The notes beneath the pieces are model-generated. The model saw only the letters and a list, made by a program, of their open reading frames with translations, was not told the origin of the DNA and did no database searches. A stretch of DNA of 64,000 nt from Marinilactibacillus piezotolerans (GTDB lineage: Bacteria; Bacillota; Bacilli; Lactobacillales; Carnobacteriaceae_A): the NCBI RefSeq assembly GCF_900169305.1, contig NZ_FWDP01000004.1, forward strand, positions 1,426,001 to 1,490,000. Reading direction: 5' to 3'. Shown in pieces: positions 50,906 to 59,136 of this stretch (position 1 is its first letter; every line of letters starts with the position of its first letter). Position numbers and translations under genes: made by a program.

Positions 50906-50950
50906 ATAATAAAAAACCTTCTGCATCTTTAAAGTCTGAGAAGGTTTTTT
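50906..50950 (-). terminator. Intrinsic terminator between secE and nusG, within the nusG leader
   Basis: Eleven-base perfect arms (50912-50922 with 50939-50949) and a U-run of six. It may end the rpmG-secE transcript, attenuate nusG, or both. Confidence 0.85.
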
Positions 50951-50984
50951 GCGTTTGTTTTATACTTAGTTGTCTTGTACCCTT

Positions 50985-51013
50985 ATCATACTGCATTTCC
51001 TCTGATTTCTCAA
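50985..51013 (-). promoter_or_regulatory. Promoter of nusG
   Basis: -35 TTGAGA (51008-51013), 17-base spacer, -10 TATGAT (50985-50990). It lies upstream of the terminator hairpin, so transcripts from it must read through that hairpin to reach nusG. Confidence 0.65.
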
Positions 51014-51020
51014 ATGAATT

Positions 51021-51197
51021 TTACAGTAAACTCAATAAAAATGACAGAAGTGAGTCTGTTCCATAAAAGAACACACTGAAGAAAGCAACTACTCCAAATA
51101 CGGTTAAAATATTTTTGCGCATGTCCTTCGCTGAAGGCCAAGTCGTTTCTTTCAACTCATGCTTAACTTCTCCAAAAAACGTTTTAATTTTACCCAT
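51021..51197 (-). CDS. secE: Protein translocase subunit SecE
   Basis: The 58-residue small subunit of SecYEG. It begins with MGKIKTFFGEVKHELKETTW, followed by PSAKDMRKN, the amphipathic helix and conserved Trp-Pro of SecE. A single membrane segment follows (ILTVFGVVAFFSVFFYGTDSLLS, split at the tip). GGAGGG precedes the ATG at 51197. It follows rpmG, as in the canonical rpmG-secE-nusG order. Confidence 0.96.
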   Translation of the reverse strand: MGKIKTFFGEVKHELKETTWPSAKDMRKNILTVFGVVAFFSVFFYGTDSLLSFLLSLL

Positions 51198-51255
51198 GTT
51201 CGTTCCCTCCTACTAACTTTATTCATTGACCATTTAGGACCGGTATCATTCAGGA

Positions 51256-51405
51256 TTACTTTGTTTCTCTATGCAGTGTGTGTTTTCCGCAGTAACTACA
51301 GTATTTTTTAACTTCTAATCGCTCTGTACGGACTTTAGCTCCGCCATCTTTTGTATAGTTTCTAGAGCCGCACTCTGTACAGGCTAAAATGATTTTCTTT
51401 TTCAT
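51256..51405 (-). CDS. rpmG: 50S ribosomal protein L33 (zinc type)
   Basis: A 49-residue L33 starting [19 protein letters not shown], with the four-cysteine zinc site CTEC...CSYC and the ending [10 protein letters not shown]. The ATG at 51405 was chosen over an open extension of 20 codons upstream because it matches the family start. It is the rpmG copy next to secE, as in Bacillus rpmGB; other L33 paralogues may exist elsewhere in the genome. Confidence 0.96.
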   Translation of the reverse strand: MKKKIILACTECGSRNYTKDGGAKVRTERLEVKKYCSYCGKHTLHRETK

Positions 51406-51470
51406 TAGATTGATTTCCTCGTTTCTTGGTGGTGCCTGTCGAATTGACTTTTTATTGCATACCAATCTAA

Positions 51471-51500
51471 ATAATACTGTTTACGGTTAAGATAGTCAAC
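51471..51500 (-). promoter_or_regulatory. Promoter of rpmG-secE
   Basis: -35 TTGACT (51495-51500), 18-base spacer, -10 TATTAT (51471-51476). Confidence 0.72.
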
Positions 51501-51676
51501 CTGAATTCAAAGATCCTTTTAGAAAATGTGTCAGGTTTCGTCGATTCATTCGATAAACTGCTGTTATCGTTTGTGAAATTTGTAAACCCTATACACTTCT
51601 TGGCAAAATACTGATAAAATTAGTGGACTAGTATGTAATATCTACGAGAATGAATCAAGCTTAAAGGAAGTCGAAT

Positions 51677-52237
51677 ATGACTAAAACGCAGAAAATGATT
51701 TATATTGCTTTGCTATCTGCTCAGGCAGTCATTCTAGGATTAGTAGAACGGAGTATTCCATTCCCTTTTGCCTTTGCGCCTGGAGCTAAGTTGGGTATCG
51801 CTAATTTAATTACGATTGTTGCACTGTATACACTGCCGTTCAAAGACAGTATGAAAGTGGTGGGAATGAGACTGATTATGACCACTCTGCTGGGTGGAAC
51901 ACTCTCAACGTTTATGTACAGTGCAGCAGGTGCTGTATTGAGTTATCTAGGTATGCTGGTCGTTAAGATAATCGGCAAGCAAAAAGTCAGCATTATCGGG
52001 GTCAGTGCAACAGGAGGAATCTTGCATAATTTAGGACAGCTTTTTGTGGCCAGCAGCATCGCCAGGACTTGGACCGTCCTGCTTTACCTGCCGGTATTAT
52101 CATTTATGGGCATCCTATCTGGAATCGCAATCGGAATAGCTGCAAATTTTTTAATGGATAAAACAGCTGTCATGCGTCGGTTCCGGATTCAATACGAAGC
52201 GAAGTCTGAATCGTCTGACTCCAAGGAACATCTCTGA
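51677..52237 (+). CDS. Gx transporter family / heptaprenyl diphosphate synthase component I-like membrane protein
   Basis: A 186-residue membrane protein with about five helices. The N-terminal block IALLSAQAVILGLVERSIPF and the following FAPGAKLGIANLITIVALY, together with GGILHNLGQL, match the family annotated as Gx transporter or as heptaprenyl diphosphate synthase component I. The repeated glycine-x patterns and membrane topology resemble ECF S components, so transport is more likely than prenyl synthesis (inference). AAAGGAAG precedes the ATG. It is a single plus-strand gene inserted between sigH and rpmG and convergent with sigH. Confidence 0.82.
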   Translation: MTKTQKMIYIALLSAQAVILGLVERSIPFPFAFAPGAKLGIANLITIVALYTLPFKDSMKVVGMRLIMTTLLGGTLSTFMYSAAGAVLSYLGMLVVKIIGKQKVSIIGVSATGGILHNLGQLFVASSIARTWTVLLYLPVLSFMGILSGIAIGIAANFLMDKTAVMRRFRIQYEAKSESSDSKEHL

Positions 52238-52267
52238 GCTGCGAATCGTTCGCAGCTATTCTTTTTG
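52235..52267 (+). terminator. Terminator of the Gx-transporter gene
   Basis: Stem AGCTGCGAA/TTCGCAGCT (52237-52245 with 52249-52257), then a T-rich run. The stem begins at the stop codon. Confidence 0.85.
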
Positions 52268-52277
52268 CGCTTTTATT

Positions 52278-52336
52278 AGCCTAAGATCACTTGAACAAAT
52301 AGAACGGTTTCATTCTAATTCGTTCAAAACTTGGCT
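52278..52336 (-). repeat. Long imperfect inverted repeat after sigH
   Basis: TTGAACAAATAGAA with TTCTAATTCGTTCAA (52291-52304 with 52313-52327), extended by AGCCtAAG/CTTGGCT (52278-52285 with 52330-52336). There is no U-run on either side. It could help end or stabilise sigH mRNA between the convergent genes. Confidence 0.45.
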
Positions 52337-52349
52337 TATTGTCTCTCAG

Positions 52350-52982
52350 TTACCCATTATCTTTTTCCGGAAAAAACAATCTTCTATACTTCTGAGCACT
52401 GCGGTGTTTGGCATTCATAACTTTTTCTCTGGAACTTTGCGTTGTTTCGGCAATTTCATCGTAGCTAAGCCCAAACATAAACAACATACTGACTGTTCTC
52501 TCAAACTTTGATAAGTTCAGTTTATACTCTATCATCGCTTCTTTAATAATCACTTTTTCTGAAGGCGTCAGCTCTTTTGAAATGCCCATTACATGCTGTC
52601 CAGCCTGCTCAACAATGCCGTCTAACGATAGTGCTTCTACATTTGATTTTCTTTTTAGTGCAGTCGTCCACCGAATTAACCGGCTGAAATGATTGTCTAA
52701 ACTTAAAGCTAAGTACTCGTTAAAGCTCATCCCGCGAGTAGAGTCATATTTTTTTGTTGCCTCAACAAAACATTCACTCGCTTCCTGCCACAGATCTTCT
52801 TGTTCATATCCTTTTATGTACCGCCAACTCAACGCTCTCTTCAGTATTGGATTGCAGCTTTCGTAGAGATCGCTCAATTTGCTGTCATCACCATTTTGAA
52901 TCATCTCAATCAACTCCTGATTGACCTTTTCCTCCCCCTCCCAATTGTGATATGCTGACTCTTCATTAAATGCTAAAGTCAT
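52350..52982 (-). CDS. sigH: Sigma-70-family factor, SigH/ComX-like
   Basis: A 210-residue alternative sigma factor. Region 2 is recognisable in YEQEDLWQEASECFVEATKK and YDSTRGMSFNEYLALSLDNH; a spacer with SNVEALSLDG follows, then a region-4 helix-turn-helix in LSKFERTVSMLFMFGLSYDE. Position between rae1 and rpmG is exactly that of sigH in Bacillus. In Lactobacillales, orthologues act as competence regulators rather than sporulation sigma factors. Family and position are seen; the regulon is inferred. A terminator separates it from rae1, so it has its own transcript, but no standard SigA promoter was found. Confidence 0.85.
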   Translation of the reverse strand: MTLAFNEESAYHNWEGEEKVNQELIEMIQNGDDSKLSDLYESCNPILKRALSWRYIKGYEQEDLWQEASECFVEATKKYDSTRGMSFNEYLALSLDNHFSRLIRWTTALKRKSNVEALSLDGIVEQAGQHVMGISKELTPSEKVIIKEAMIEYKLNLSKFERTVSMLFMFGLSYDEIAETTQSSREKVMNAKHRSAQKYRRLFFPEKDNG

Positions 52983-53210
52983 TTTTTTCTGCTCCTTTCA
53001 CTTCTGTATTTTTGTTCACTCTTTCACTTTAATTGCGAAAAAAAGAGATCCCATATATATATACTGCCATAACAGAACTAAATGTCACGATTTTTTTTGT
53101 GATTTTATTAACTTTTCTGCTCAACACATTAGATTTATCGAATAGTCCAGCATAGATAATATTGTTCAAAAAAACTATTATCAAGCGTTTTCAATATGCT
53201 TTCCAAAGTA

Positions 53211-53240
53211 AAAAAAGAGCACTTTAAAAGCACTCTTTTT
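53211..53240 (-). terminator. Terminator of the dut-to-rae1 operon
   Basis: Stem AAAAAGAGTGCTTT/AAAGTGCTCTTTTT around 53212-53240, followed by a U-run on the minus strand. Confidence 0.88.
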
Positions 53241-53254
53241 CGTTCACATTTTGT

Positions 53255-53818
53255 TCACTTTTCAGTGTTTTTGTCTGCACGATTATTTCCGGCATCCGAC
53301 TGGATCATTTTCTGATATAAGTCTTTTAACCGTTGTTCATCCTGGGATTTTAGAGGAGAGTTGCGCCGATATTGCTGCATTCGGTATAACGTTGCATCAA
53401 GCGAGATATTTTTCTTTACCCGCTTGATATCTCGATACAATTCATTCGCTGACTGTCTGGAAGCACCTTTTTGAAAGATAATCCACTGCTCAGCCAAGTC
53501 TGAAGTCGCAACAGAAACATTCGTCAGCAGAAAGTTTTCTTCGCCAACTGAGCGCTCAATATAACTGTCAGCTGTCTCACCCTCTTGGGTAAAAATGACC
53601 ACAACATCGTATTTATCATACCTTTGCTGGATACCAGGAACTAGCTGGGCATCAAACACAATTCTGACTTCCATTTCCTGATATTTGGCATAATTACTGA
53701 GTTCGTGCAGCAGCAAATCTCTAGCATCTGCCATTTTATCCATCTTTTTCAGCTTGACTAGTTCCGGCCAAGCACCAATCATATTATAACCGTCTACATA
53801 TAAGAGTTCCTTTTTCAT
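53255..53818 (-). CDS. rae1: NYN-domain endoribonuclease Rae1 (YacP)
   Basis: Rae1 cleaves mRNA in the ribosomal A site in a translation-dependent manner in Bacillus subtilis. The 187-residue protein has the PIN-like NYN fold: LLYVDGYNMIGAWPEL with the catalytic Asp, RIVFDAQ, and ETADSYIER with the acidic metal site, followed by VATSDLAEQ. A basic C-terminal tail follows. It is the last gene of the radA-gltX-cysS series, located as yacP in Bacillus. Confidence 0.92.
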   Translation of the reverse strand: MKKELLYVDGYNMIGAWPELVKLKKMDKMADARDLLLHELSNYAKYQEMEVRIVFDAQLVPGIQQRYDKYDVVVIFTQEGETADSYIERSVGEENFLLTNVSVATSDLAEQWIIFQKGASRQSANELYRDIKRVKKNISLDATLYRMQQYRRNSPLKSQDEQRLKDLYQKMIQSDAGNNRADKNTEK

Positions 53819-53849
53819 TGCTCTCCTCCTTTCCTGTATTTTAAAACGA

Positions 53850-54716
53850 TTATAGTGCGTTTCGCTTCCGGAAAACTTCGTACATCAACAGTCCCGATGC
53901 TACACTTGCGTTCAGACTTTGTACATTTCCTGTCATTGGAATGGTCAGGGTTTCGTCAACCTTTTCTTTTACTAAACGTGACAAGCCTTTACCTTCATTG
54001 CCAATCACTAATCCGATCGGTGAATCCACAGACCACTGGCGGTAATCTTTCCCATCCATATCTGTCCCAAAAATCCATAGGCCCCGTTCTTTCAATTCAT
54101 CTATTGTCTGTGCCAAGTTCGTTACGCGCACCACTGGAACATATTCGATTGCTCCTGTAGAGGCTTTGGCTACAGTAGAAGTCAATCCAACTGCTCGACG
54201 TTTTGGAATAATGATTCCATGCACGCCTGATGCATCGGCTGTTCTCATAATCGAGCCCAAATTGTGCGGATCTTCTATACTGTCCAGCAGCAAGAAAAAC
54301 GGCGCTTCTGACTTAGCCTCTGCAGCTGCAAACAAGTCTTCCAACTCTGCATACGCAACCGGACTGGCAGCAACAAGTACTCCCTGATGATTTTCACCGT
54401 CGCTTAATAAATCAAGTTTGCTTTTAGGAACAAAACTGATTTGAATCTTGCGTTTTTTCGCTTCATCTTGGATGTTTTTAAGTTTGCCGCCAGATAAGCC
54501 TTCTTGTATAAATACTTTATTGATGTCTCTTTCTGATTTCAAAGTTTCCAGAGCAGGGATTCTGCCGATCACCATTTCATCTTGAGTAATATTTTGCTCC
54601 TGTGTCTGATCTTGTTCAGGTTTTGTTTGAATGCGATTGTTTGAACGCTTCGGACGATGATTGCTGTGTTTATTTTTCGCATTTCCTGATTTGCGCTGGT
54701 TGGGTCTTTTCGCCAT
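53850..54716 (-). CDS. rlmB: 23S rRNA (guanosine-2'-O-)-methyltransferase RlmB
   Basis: A SpoU/TrmH-type enzyme that, in the RlmB family, methylates the ribose of a conserved guanosine in 23S rRNA. The 288-residue protein has a basic Asn/Arg-rich N-terminal extension (about residues 1-45), an L30e-like substrate-binding domain from MVIGRIPALETL, and the SPOUT knot with LLLDSIEDPHNLGSIMRTAD, GLVIGNEGKGLSRLVKE and PMTGNVQSLNASVASGLLMY. It follows mrnC as in Bacillus (yacO). Confidence 0.93.
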   Translation of the reverse strand: MAKRPNQRKSGNAKNKHSNHRPKRSNNRIQTKPEQDQTQEQNITQDEMVIGRIPALETLKSERDINKVFIQEGLSGGKLKNIQDEAKKRKIQISFVPKSKLDLLSDGENHQGVLVAASPVAYAELEDLFAAAEAKSEAPFFLLLDSIEDPHNLGSIMRTADASGVHGIIIPKRRAVGLTSTVAKASTGAIEYVPVVRVTNLAQTIDELKERGLWIFGTDMDGKDYRQWSVDSPIGLVIGNEGKGLSRLVKEKVDETLTIPMTGNVQSLNASVASGLLMYEVFRKRNAL

Positions 54717-54744
54717 ATTCTGTTCCTCCTTTCAATGATTTAAT

Positions 54745-55155
54745 TTACTGGTCGTTCTGTTGTCTCTGCTCTATTTTTTCAGCACAGTATTGCATGACAG
54801 CTGCTACTCTCTCTGACTGTTCGGTTAAATAAAGATAGCCGATAACCGCTTCGAACCCTGAGGACTTATTATACGTAGGCCCATCCGTGTTTTTTGCTTT
54901 TGTATAGCTTTTTGCATTTCGACCACGCTTGAAGTAGTTCAGCTCCGTTTCAGTCAAGACTTCTTCTGTCATCATTTCATCCATCAGCCAGGCTTGCGCT
55001 TTTGCAGAAACATATTTTGTTGCCAGACGGTGCAGCTGATTCGGTTTTGTCTGCCCTTTTGTCAGTAATCGTTCGCGAATAAATCGTTCATAGACTGCAT
55101 CTCCCATATAAGCGAGCGCAAGTCCATTCAGCAGTTCGGCATCTTTAGGACTCAT
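54745..55155 (-). CDS. mrnC: Mini-ribonuclease III
   Basis: Mini-III matures 23S rRNA ends in Bacillota. The 136-residue enzyme contains only the RNase III catalytic domain, with NGLALAYMGDAVYERFIRER (the acidic signature) and GRNAKSYTKAKN and a C-terminal YKSSGFEAVIGYLYL-like segment (residues NKSSGFEAVIGYL). It has no double-stranded-RNA-binding domain. It overlaps cysS by four bases (ATGA), so they are translationally coupled. Confidence 0.95.
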   Translation of the reverse strand: MSPKDAELLNGLALAYMGDAVYERFIRERLLTKGQTKPNQLHRLATKYVSAKAQAWLMDEMMTEEVLTETELNYFKRGRNAKSYTKAKNTDGPTYNKSSGFEAVIGYLYLTEQSERVAAVMQYCAEKIEQRQQNDQ

Positions 55156-56576
55156 ACGCTATCCTTTCTTTTCCAGCGAATCCCTTGCGGTGTATCTTCC
55201 AGCAAAATTCCCTGTTCTTGAAGGATATCTCTAATTTCATCTGCTCTCGGGAAATTTTTCTCGCTTCTAGCCTGATTCCGCTCTTCAATCAGCGCCTCGA
55301 TTTCTTCATCTAATAATTCAGTATCCACCGCTGATTCCAGGTCAATGCCAAAAATCGCCATGATTGCTGTTAATTCATTCATCGCATATTGCAGTACGAT
55401 TTGAGATGCCTCTGAAGCATCCAAGTATCGATTCAGCATTCTGACCATTTCATAGACATCAGTGATCCCGTTTTGCGCTTGGAAGTCATCATCCATGTGC
55501 TGTTTGAAGCGACCAATCATTTCATCCCACAAGTGTAATTGACGGTCATCATCTTCCAGTGAAGCTGAAGCGTCACTTAAACGATGATATGCATTAGCAT
55601 AAGCAGTCTGAATTTTAGTCAGATTCGTCTTTGCTTCTTGTATCGTCTCTTCTGTATAGTTGATCGGACGACGGTAATGGACCGTAGATAGGAGAAAGCG
55701 CAACACTTGTGGATCATGAGCCTTTCTCAATTCATTGACGAGCACAACATTCCCGAGTGACTTGCTCATTTTTTCATTTTCCATATTGACGAATCCATTG
55801 TGCATCCAATAGTGTGCAAATGGTTCTCCCGTCTTTGCTTCGGACTGCGCAATTTCATTTTCATGATGCGGGAACGTCAAGTCATGCCCACCAGCGTGGA
55901 TATCAATGGTGTCACCCAAATACTTCGTTGCCATGACAGAGCATTCAATATGCCAGCCTGGACGTCCTTCTCCCCAAGGGGATGTCCAACTGATTTCGTC
56001 TCTCTTGGCCGATTTCCATAAAGCAAAGTCCAGTGGGTCCTCTTTCTTCTCATTCTCGATTTCTTCTAAACGATTGCTGGCACCTGTTTCCAGATCGTCT
56101 ACTGAAATCCCGCTGAGCTTACCATAACCTTGAAATTTGCGCGTTCGATAATACACATCTCCGTCAACTGCATAAGCATATTCTTTTTCAATCAACACTT
56201 CAATAAATTGAATAATCTCTTGAATGTTTTCCATCACTCTTGGTGAATGCGTCGGTCTCTTTACATGGAGCGCCTCCGTATCTTCATAATACGCTTCAAT
56301 AAACCGATCTGCGACTTCTGGCGCTTCAATCTCCAATTCTTTTGCTGCTCTGATAATTTTATCGTCGACATCCGTAAAGTTAGAAACGTAATTCACTTCG
56401 TATCCGCGATATTCAAAATATTTTCTGACGGTATCAAACGCTACTGCACTTCTTGCATTTCCAATATGAATGTAGTTATACACCGTTGGACCGCAGACGT
56501 ACATTCTTACCTTTCCTTCTTCGATAGGCTTAAAAGATTCTTTTTGATTCGTCAGCGTGTTATACAGTTCAATCAT
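55152..56576 (-). CDS. cysS: Cysteine--tRNA ligase
   Basis: CysRS charges tRNA-Cys. The 474-residue class-I synthetase has YVCGPTVYNYIHIGNARSAV (HIGH motif), the zinc ligands of VCGP, HIECSVMA and GGHDLTFPHHENEIAQ, and KMSKSLGN. The ATG at 56576 follows AAAGGAG. It is governed by an upstream Cys-specific T-box. The cysE gene present between gltX and cysS in Bacillus is absent. Confidence 0.97.
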   Translation of the reverse strand: MIELYNTLTNQKESFKPIEEGKVRMYVCGPTVYNYIHIGNARSAVAFDTVRKYFEYRGYEVNYVSNFTDVDDKIIRAAKELEIEAPEVADRFIEAYYEDTEALHVKRPTHSPRVMENIQEIIQFIEVLIEKEYAYAVDGDVYYRTRKFQGYGKLSGISVDDLETGASNRLEEIENEKKEDPLDFALWKSAKRDEISWTSPWGEGRPGWHIECSVMATKYLGDTIDIHAGGHDLTFPHHENEIAQSEAKTGEPFAHYWMHNGFVNMENEKMSKSLGNVVLVNELRKAHDPQVLRFLLSTVHYRRPINYTEETIQEAKTNLTKIQTAYANAYHRLSDASASLEDDDRQLHLWDEMIGRFKQHMDDDFQAQNGITDVYEMVRMLNRYLDASEASQIVLQYAMNELTAIMAIFGIDLESAVDTELLDEEIEALIEERNQARSEKNFPRADEIRDILQEQGILLEDTPQGIRWKRKDSV

Positions 56577-56610
56577 CGATCAATCTCCTTTCTCAGCATC
56601 CATTTCTATT

Positions 56611-56860
56611 GAAAAAACCACGTACTCAGCCTCTATAAAAGACGCTGAATACGTGGTTCCACTTTTTTTCAGAACGACAAACATTACAATGCCGGCGTTC
56701 CCTTTTCATCTGCTAACGGTGATGAACCGAGACCACCTACTGTATTCATTCAGCAATCTAATTCAAAGAGGCATTTCGTTTAATCGCAAGCCGCCTGTTC
56801 TCATCTGCTCAGGCTTTCTGAAGACTGCACTTAAACTACTTTTTCTTATCCTAATATTTG
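56611..56860 (-). promoter_or_regulatory. T-box riboswitch of cysS
   Basis: The leader upstream of cysS shows T-box architecture: a long stem I, the T-box core GUGGAACCACG (56651-56661), and a terminator (56612-56658) whose 5' arm overlaps the T-box sequence. A UGC (Cys) specifier candidate is in GAAAUGCCUC (gca at 56771-56773). Uncharged tRNA-Cys would favour the antiterminator and cysS expression. Confidence 0.88.
56612..56658 (-). terminator. T-box terminator of cysS
   Basis: Stem AACCACGTACTCAGC/GCTGAATACGTGGTT (56617-56631 with 56644-56658, one mismatch), then six U. Confidence 0.88.
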
Positions 56861-56866
56861 TCGGTA

Positions 56867-56872
56867 TTATAC
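56867..56872 (-). promoter_or_regulatory. Candidate -10 for the cysS T-box transcript
   Basis: Perfect TATAAT that overlaps the gltX stop codon (56867-56869); the -35 is poor. It would start the leader near 56860. Confidence 0.5.
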
Positions 56873-58339
56873 TAATTGTTTTTTGGCTTTTTCTAAGTGT
56901 TCTAGTGTTCGTTCTCTGCCAAGCAGTTCAATCGCATCATTTAATTGCGGTCCATGTTGTTGTCCAGTCGCTGCTACTCGGATCGGCATAAACAAGTTTT
57001 TCCCTTTTATGCCCGTTTCTTTTTGAACGGCTTTGATTGCTTTTTTGATTTCACCAGCTTCAAACGGTTCAACCTCTTTTAACTGAGCTGTGAAAGCTTC
57101 CAAAACTTGAGGAACTGTTTCACCTTTTAAGACTTCTAGTGAATCTGCATCCCACTCAATATCTTCTTCAAAGAATAATGTAGCCAGTTTAGTAATTTCA
57201 GCCGCATAACTCATCTGTTCTTGGTAAAGACCCACCAGTTTTTTCACCCATTCGCTCTTTTCAGGGGTCGGGTTAGCTTCCAGATGACCTGCCTCTACTA
57301 GATGCGGCACAGCTTTCAGTGTCAATTCGTCTAAGTCTAGTTGTTTCAAGTACTGGTTGCTGATCCATTCCAGTTTTTTTGCATCAAAAGCAGCCGGTGA
57401 AGTTCCTAGGCGCTTATGATCAAACATTTCGATAAACGCTTCACGTGAAAACAGTTCATCTTCCCCGACCGGAGACCAACCAAGAAGCGTAATAAAGTTG
57501 AATAATGCTTCTGGAAGATACCCTAACTCGCGATACTGCTCAATATACTGTAAAATCGTCTGGTCTCGTTTACTTAATTTTTTACCTGTTTCGCTATTGA
57601 TGATCAGTGTCATATGACCAAATTTAGGCATGTCCCATCCAAAAGCGTTGTAGATCATCATTTGTTTAGGTGTATTGGCAATATGGTCATCGCCTCTCAA
57701 GACATGCGAGATTTCCATATAATGGTCATCGACCGCAACAGCAAAGTTATAAGTCGGCATTCCGTCGCGTTTGCGGATTACCCAGTCTCCTCCAAGAGAA
57801 TCTGCTTCAAATATGATATCGCCTTTGACCATGTCGTCAAATTTGTAAGTGCTGCCTTCAGGAACTCGGAAACGAACAACCGGCACTAGTCCTTGCGCTT
57901 CTTTTTCTTGCTGCTCTTCTGCGGTCAGATGAGCGTGTTTCCCGCTATAATGCGGCATCTCTCCGCGAGCGCGCTGTGCTTCACGTTCTTCTTCAAGTTC
58001 TTCCGGTGTCATGTAGCATTTATACGCTTTATCTTCAGCCAGCAGCTGTTCGATCAGCGGATCATAGATGTCTTTACGTTCAGATTGACGGTAAGGACCG
58101 TATTGTCCGCCTACATCAGAGCTTTCATCCCAATCGATCCCTAACCATTTCAAGTTGTTCAGCTGGCTTTGTTCACCATTTTCAACATTTCTTTTGATAT
58201 CTGTATCTTCAATTCTGATGATAAACTCGCCACCATGATGGCGGGCAAATAAATAATTAAATAATGCTGTTCGTGCATTCCCGATATGCAAGTGTCCCGT
58301 CGGGCTTGGTGCGTATCTTACACGGACTTTGTTTTCCAT
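56867..58339 (-). CDS. gltX: Glutamate--tRNA ligase
   Basis: GltX charges tRNA-Glu and, in organisms lacking GlnRS, also tRNA-Gln for later amidation. The 490-residue class-I synthetase has [20 protein letters not shown] (HIGH motif, residues 16-19 HLHI), the KMSKS equivalent GKKLSKRD, and a C-terminal anticodon-binding domain with [18 protein letters not shown]. It follows ispD by 98 bases with no recognised terminator and precedes cysS. Confidence 0.97.
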   Translation of the reverse strand: MENKVRVRYAPSPTGHLHIGNARTALFNYLFARHHGGEFIIRIEDTDIKRNVENGEQSQLNNLKWLGIDWDESSDVGGQYGPYRQSERKDIYDPLIEQLLAEDKAYKCYMTPEELEEEREAQRARGEMPHYSGKHAHLTAEEQQEKEAQGLVPVVRFRVPEGSTYKFDDMVKGDIIFEADSLGGDWVIRKRDGMPTYNFAVAVDDHYMEISHVLRGDDHIANTPKQMMIYNAFGWDMPKFGHMTLIINSETGKKLSKRDQTILQYIEQYRELGYLPEALFNFITLLGWSPVGEDELFSREAFIEMFDHKRLGTSPAAFDAKKLEWISNQYLKQLDLDELTLKAVPHLVEAGHLEANPTPEKSEWVKKLVGLYQEQMSYAAEITKLATLFFEEDIEWDADSLEVLKGETVPQVLEAFTAQLKEVEPFEAGEIKKAIKAVQKETGIKGKNLFMPIRVAATGQQHGPQLNDAIELLGRERTLEHLEKAKKQLV

Positions 58340-58437
58340 AACGATTCTCCTTTTATAACTTAACGATTCTCTTTAAATTTACCATGATTACAAGTGAAAT
58401 GCTACTTTATCCAGCTGATTGTCTGATAATCCGGAGA

Positions 58438-59136
58438 TTATTTTGCTTTACCCATTAAAGCTTCTGCAATCATGAAATCTGTTGCCGTCGTAATTTTAAA
58501 GTTCAACTCTTTCCCAGTCACTACTTTGACCGGATGATTCAATCGTTCTACCAATTCTCCTTCTTCATTTCCAACGAACTCTTCTTGATCTGCTCGTTCA
58601 TAAGCCTGGATCAACAAGCGGCTTTTGAATGCCTGAGGTGTCTGTACTTGCCAGATTACTGGTCTGTGCAACGTTTGATGGACTTCTTGATTACGCACAA
58701 CTTTAATGGTATCTCTAGCAGGAATCGCAAAAATAACCGCTTCTTCCACTTTGACGGCATCTAATAAGGTATTTACCATTTCTTGATCTATAAACGGTCT
58801 GGCTGCATCATGAACCATTACCTGACCATTTTCCGGATCGTTTAAAGCGGCCAGTCCATTTTTCACACTGTATTGTCTTTCACTGCCGCCAGCAACGAAA
58901 GTCAGCTTTTCTGGGAGTGAGCCATATAAGTTTCTAACCTGATGCTGAATCTGCAGACGTTCCATTTCTTGAACAACAAACACGACTTGTTCACACTGCT
59001 GATCATTTAAAAAAACACTTAATGCATAATCATATAACGGACGCTGATTCAACTCCAGCAGTATTTTATTTTCTTTAGCACCAAAACGGATGCCGGCACC
59101 GGCACCTAAAAGGATCACTTCGTACGTATCTTTCAC
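58438..59136 (-). CDS. ispD: 2-C-methyl-D-erythritol 4-phosphate cytidylyltransferase
   Basis: IspD transfers CMP to MEP in the non-mevalonate isoprenoid pathway. The 232-residue protein has the nucleotidyltransferase start VILLGAGAGIRFGAKENKIL, FVAGGSERQYSVKNGL, VMVHDAARPFI and the C-terminal KITTATDFMIAEAL. The glycine-rich loop has FGAKENK in place of the common MGxxxxKQ. ispF, its partner in Bacillus, is not adjacent, and the rest of the pathway is outside the window. It starts at a GTG overlapping the yacL-like gene by four bases. A related cytidylyltransferase such as TarI is an alternative. Confidence 0.8.
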   Translation of the reverse strand: MKDTYEVILLGAGAGIRFGAKENKILLELNQRPLYDYALSVFLNDQQCEQVVFVVQEMERLQIQHQVRNLYGSLPEKLTFVAGGSERQYSVKNGLAALNDPENGQVMVHDAARPFIDQEMVNTLLDAVKVEEAVIFAIPARDTIKVVRNQEVHQTLHRPVIWQVQTPQAFKSRLLIQAYERADQEEFVGNEEGELVERLNHPVKVVTGKELNFKITTATDFMIAEALMGKAK

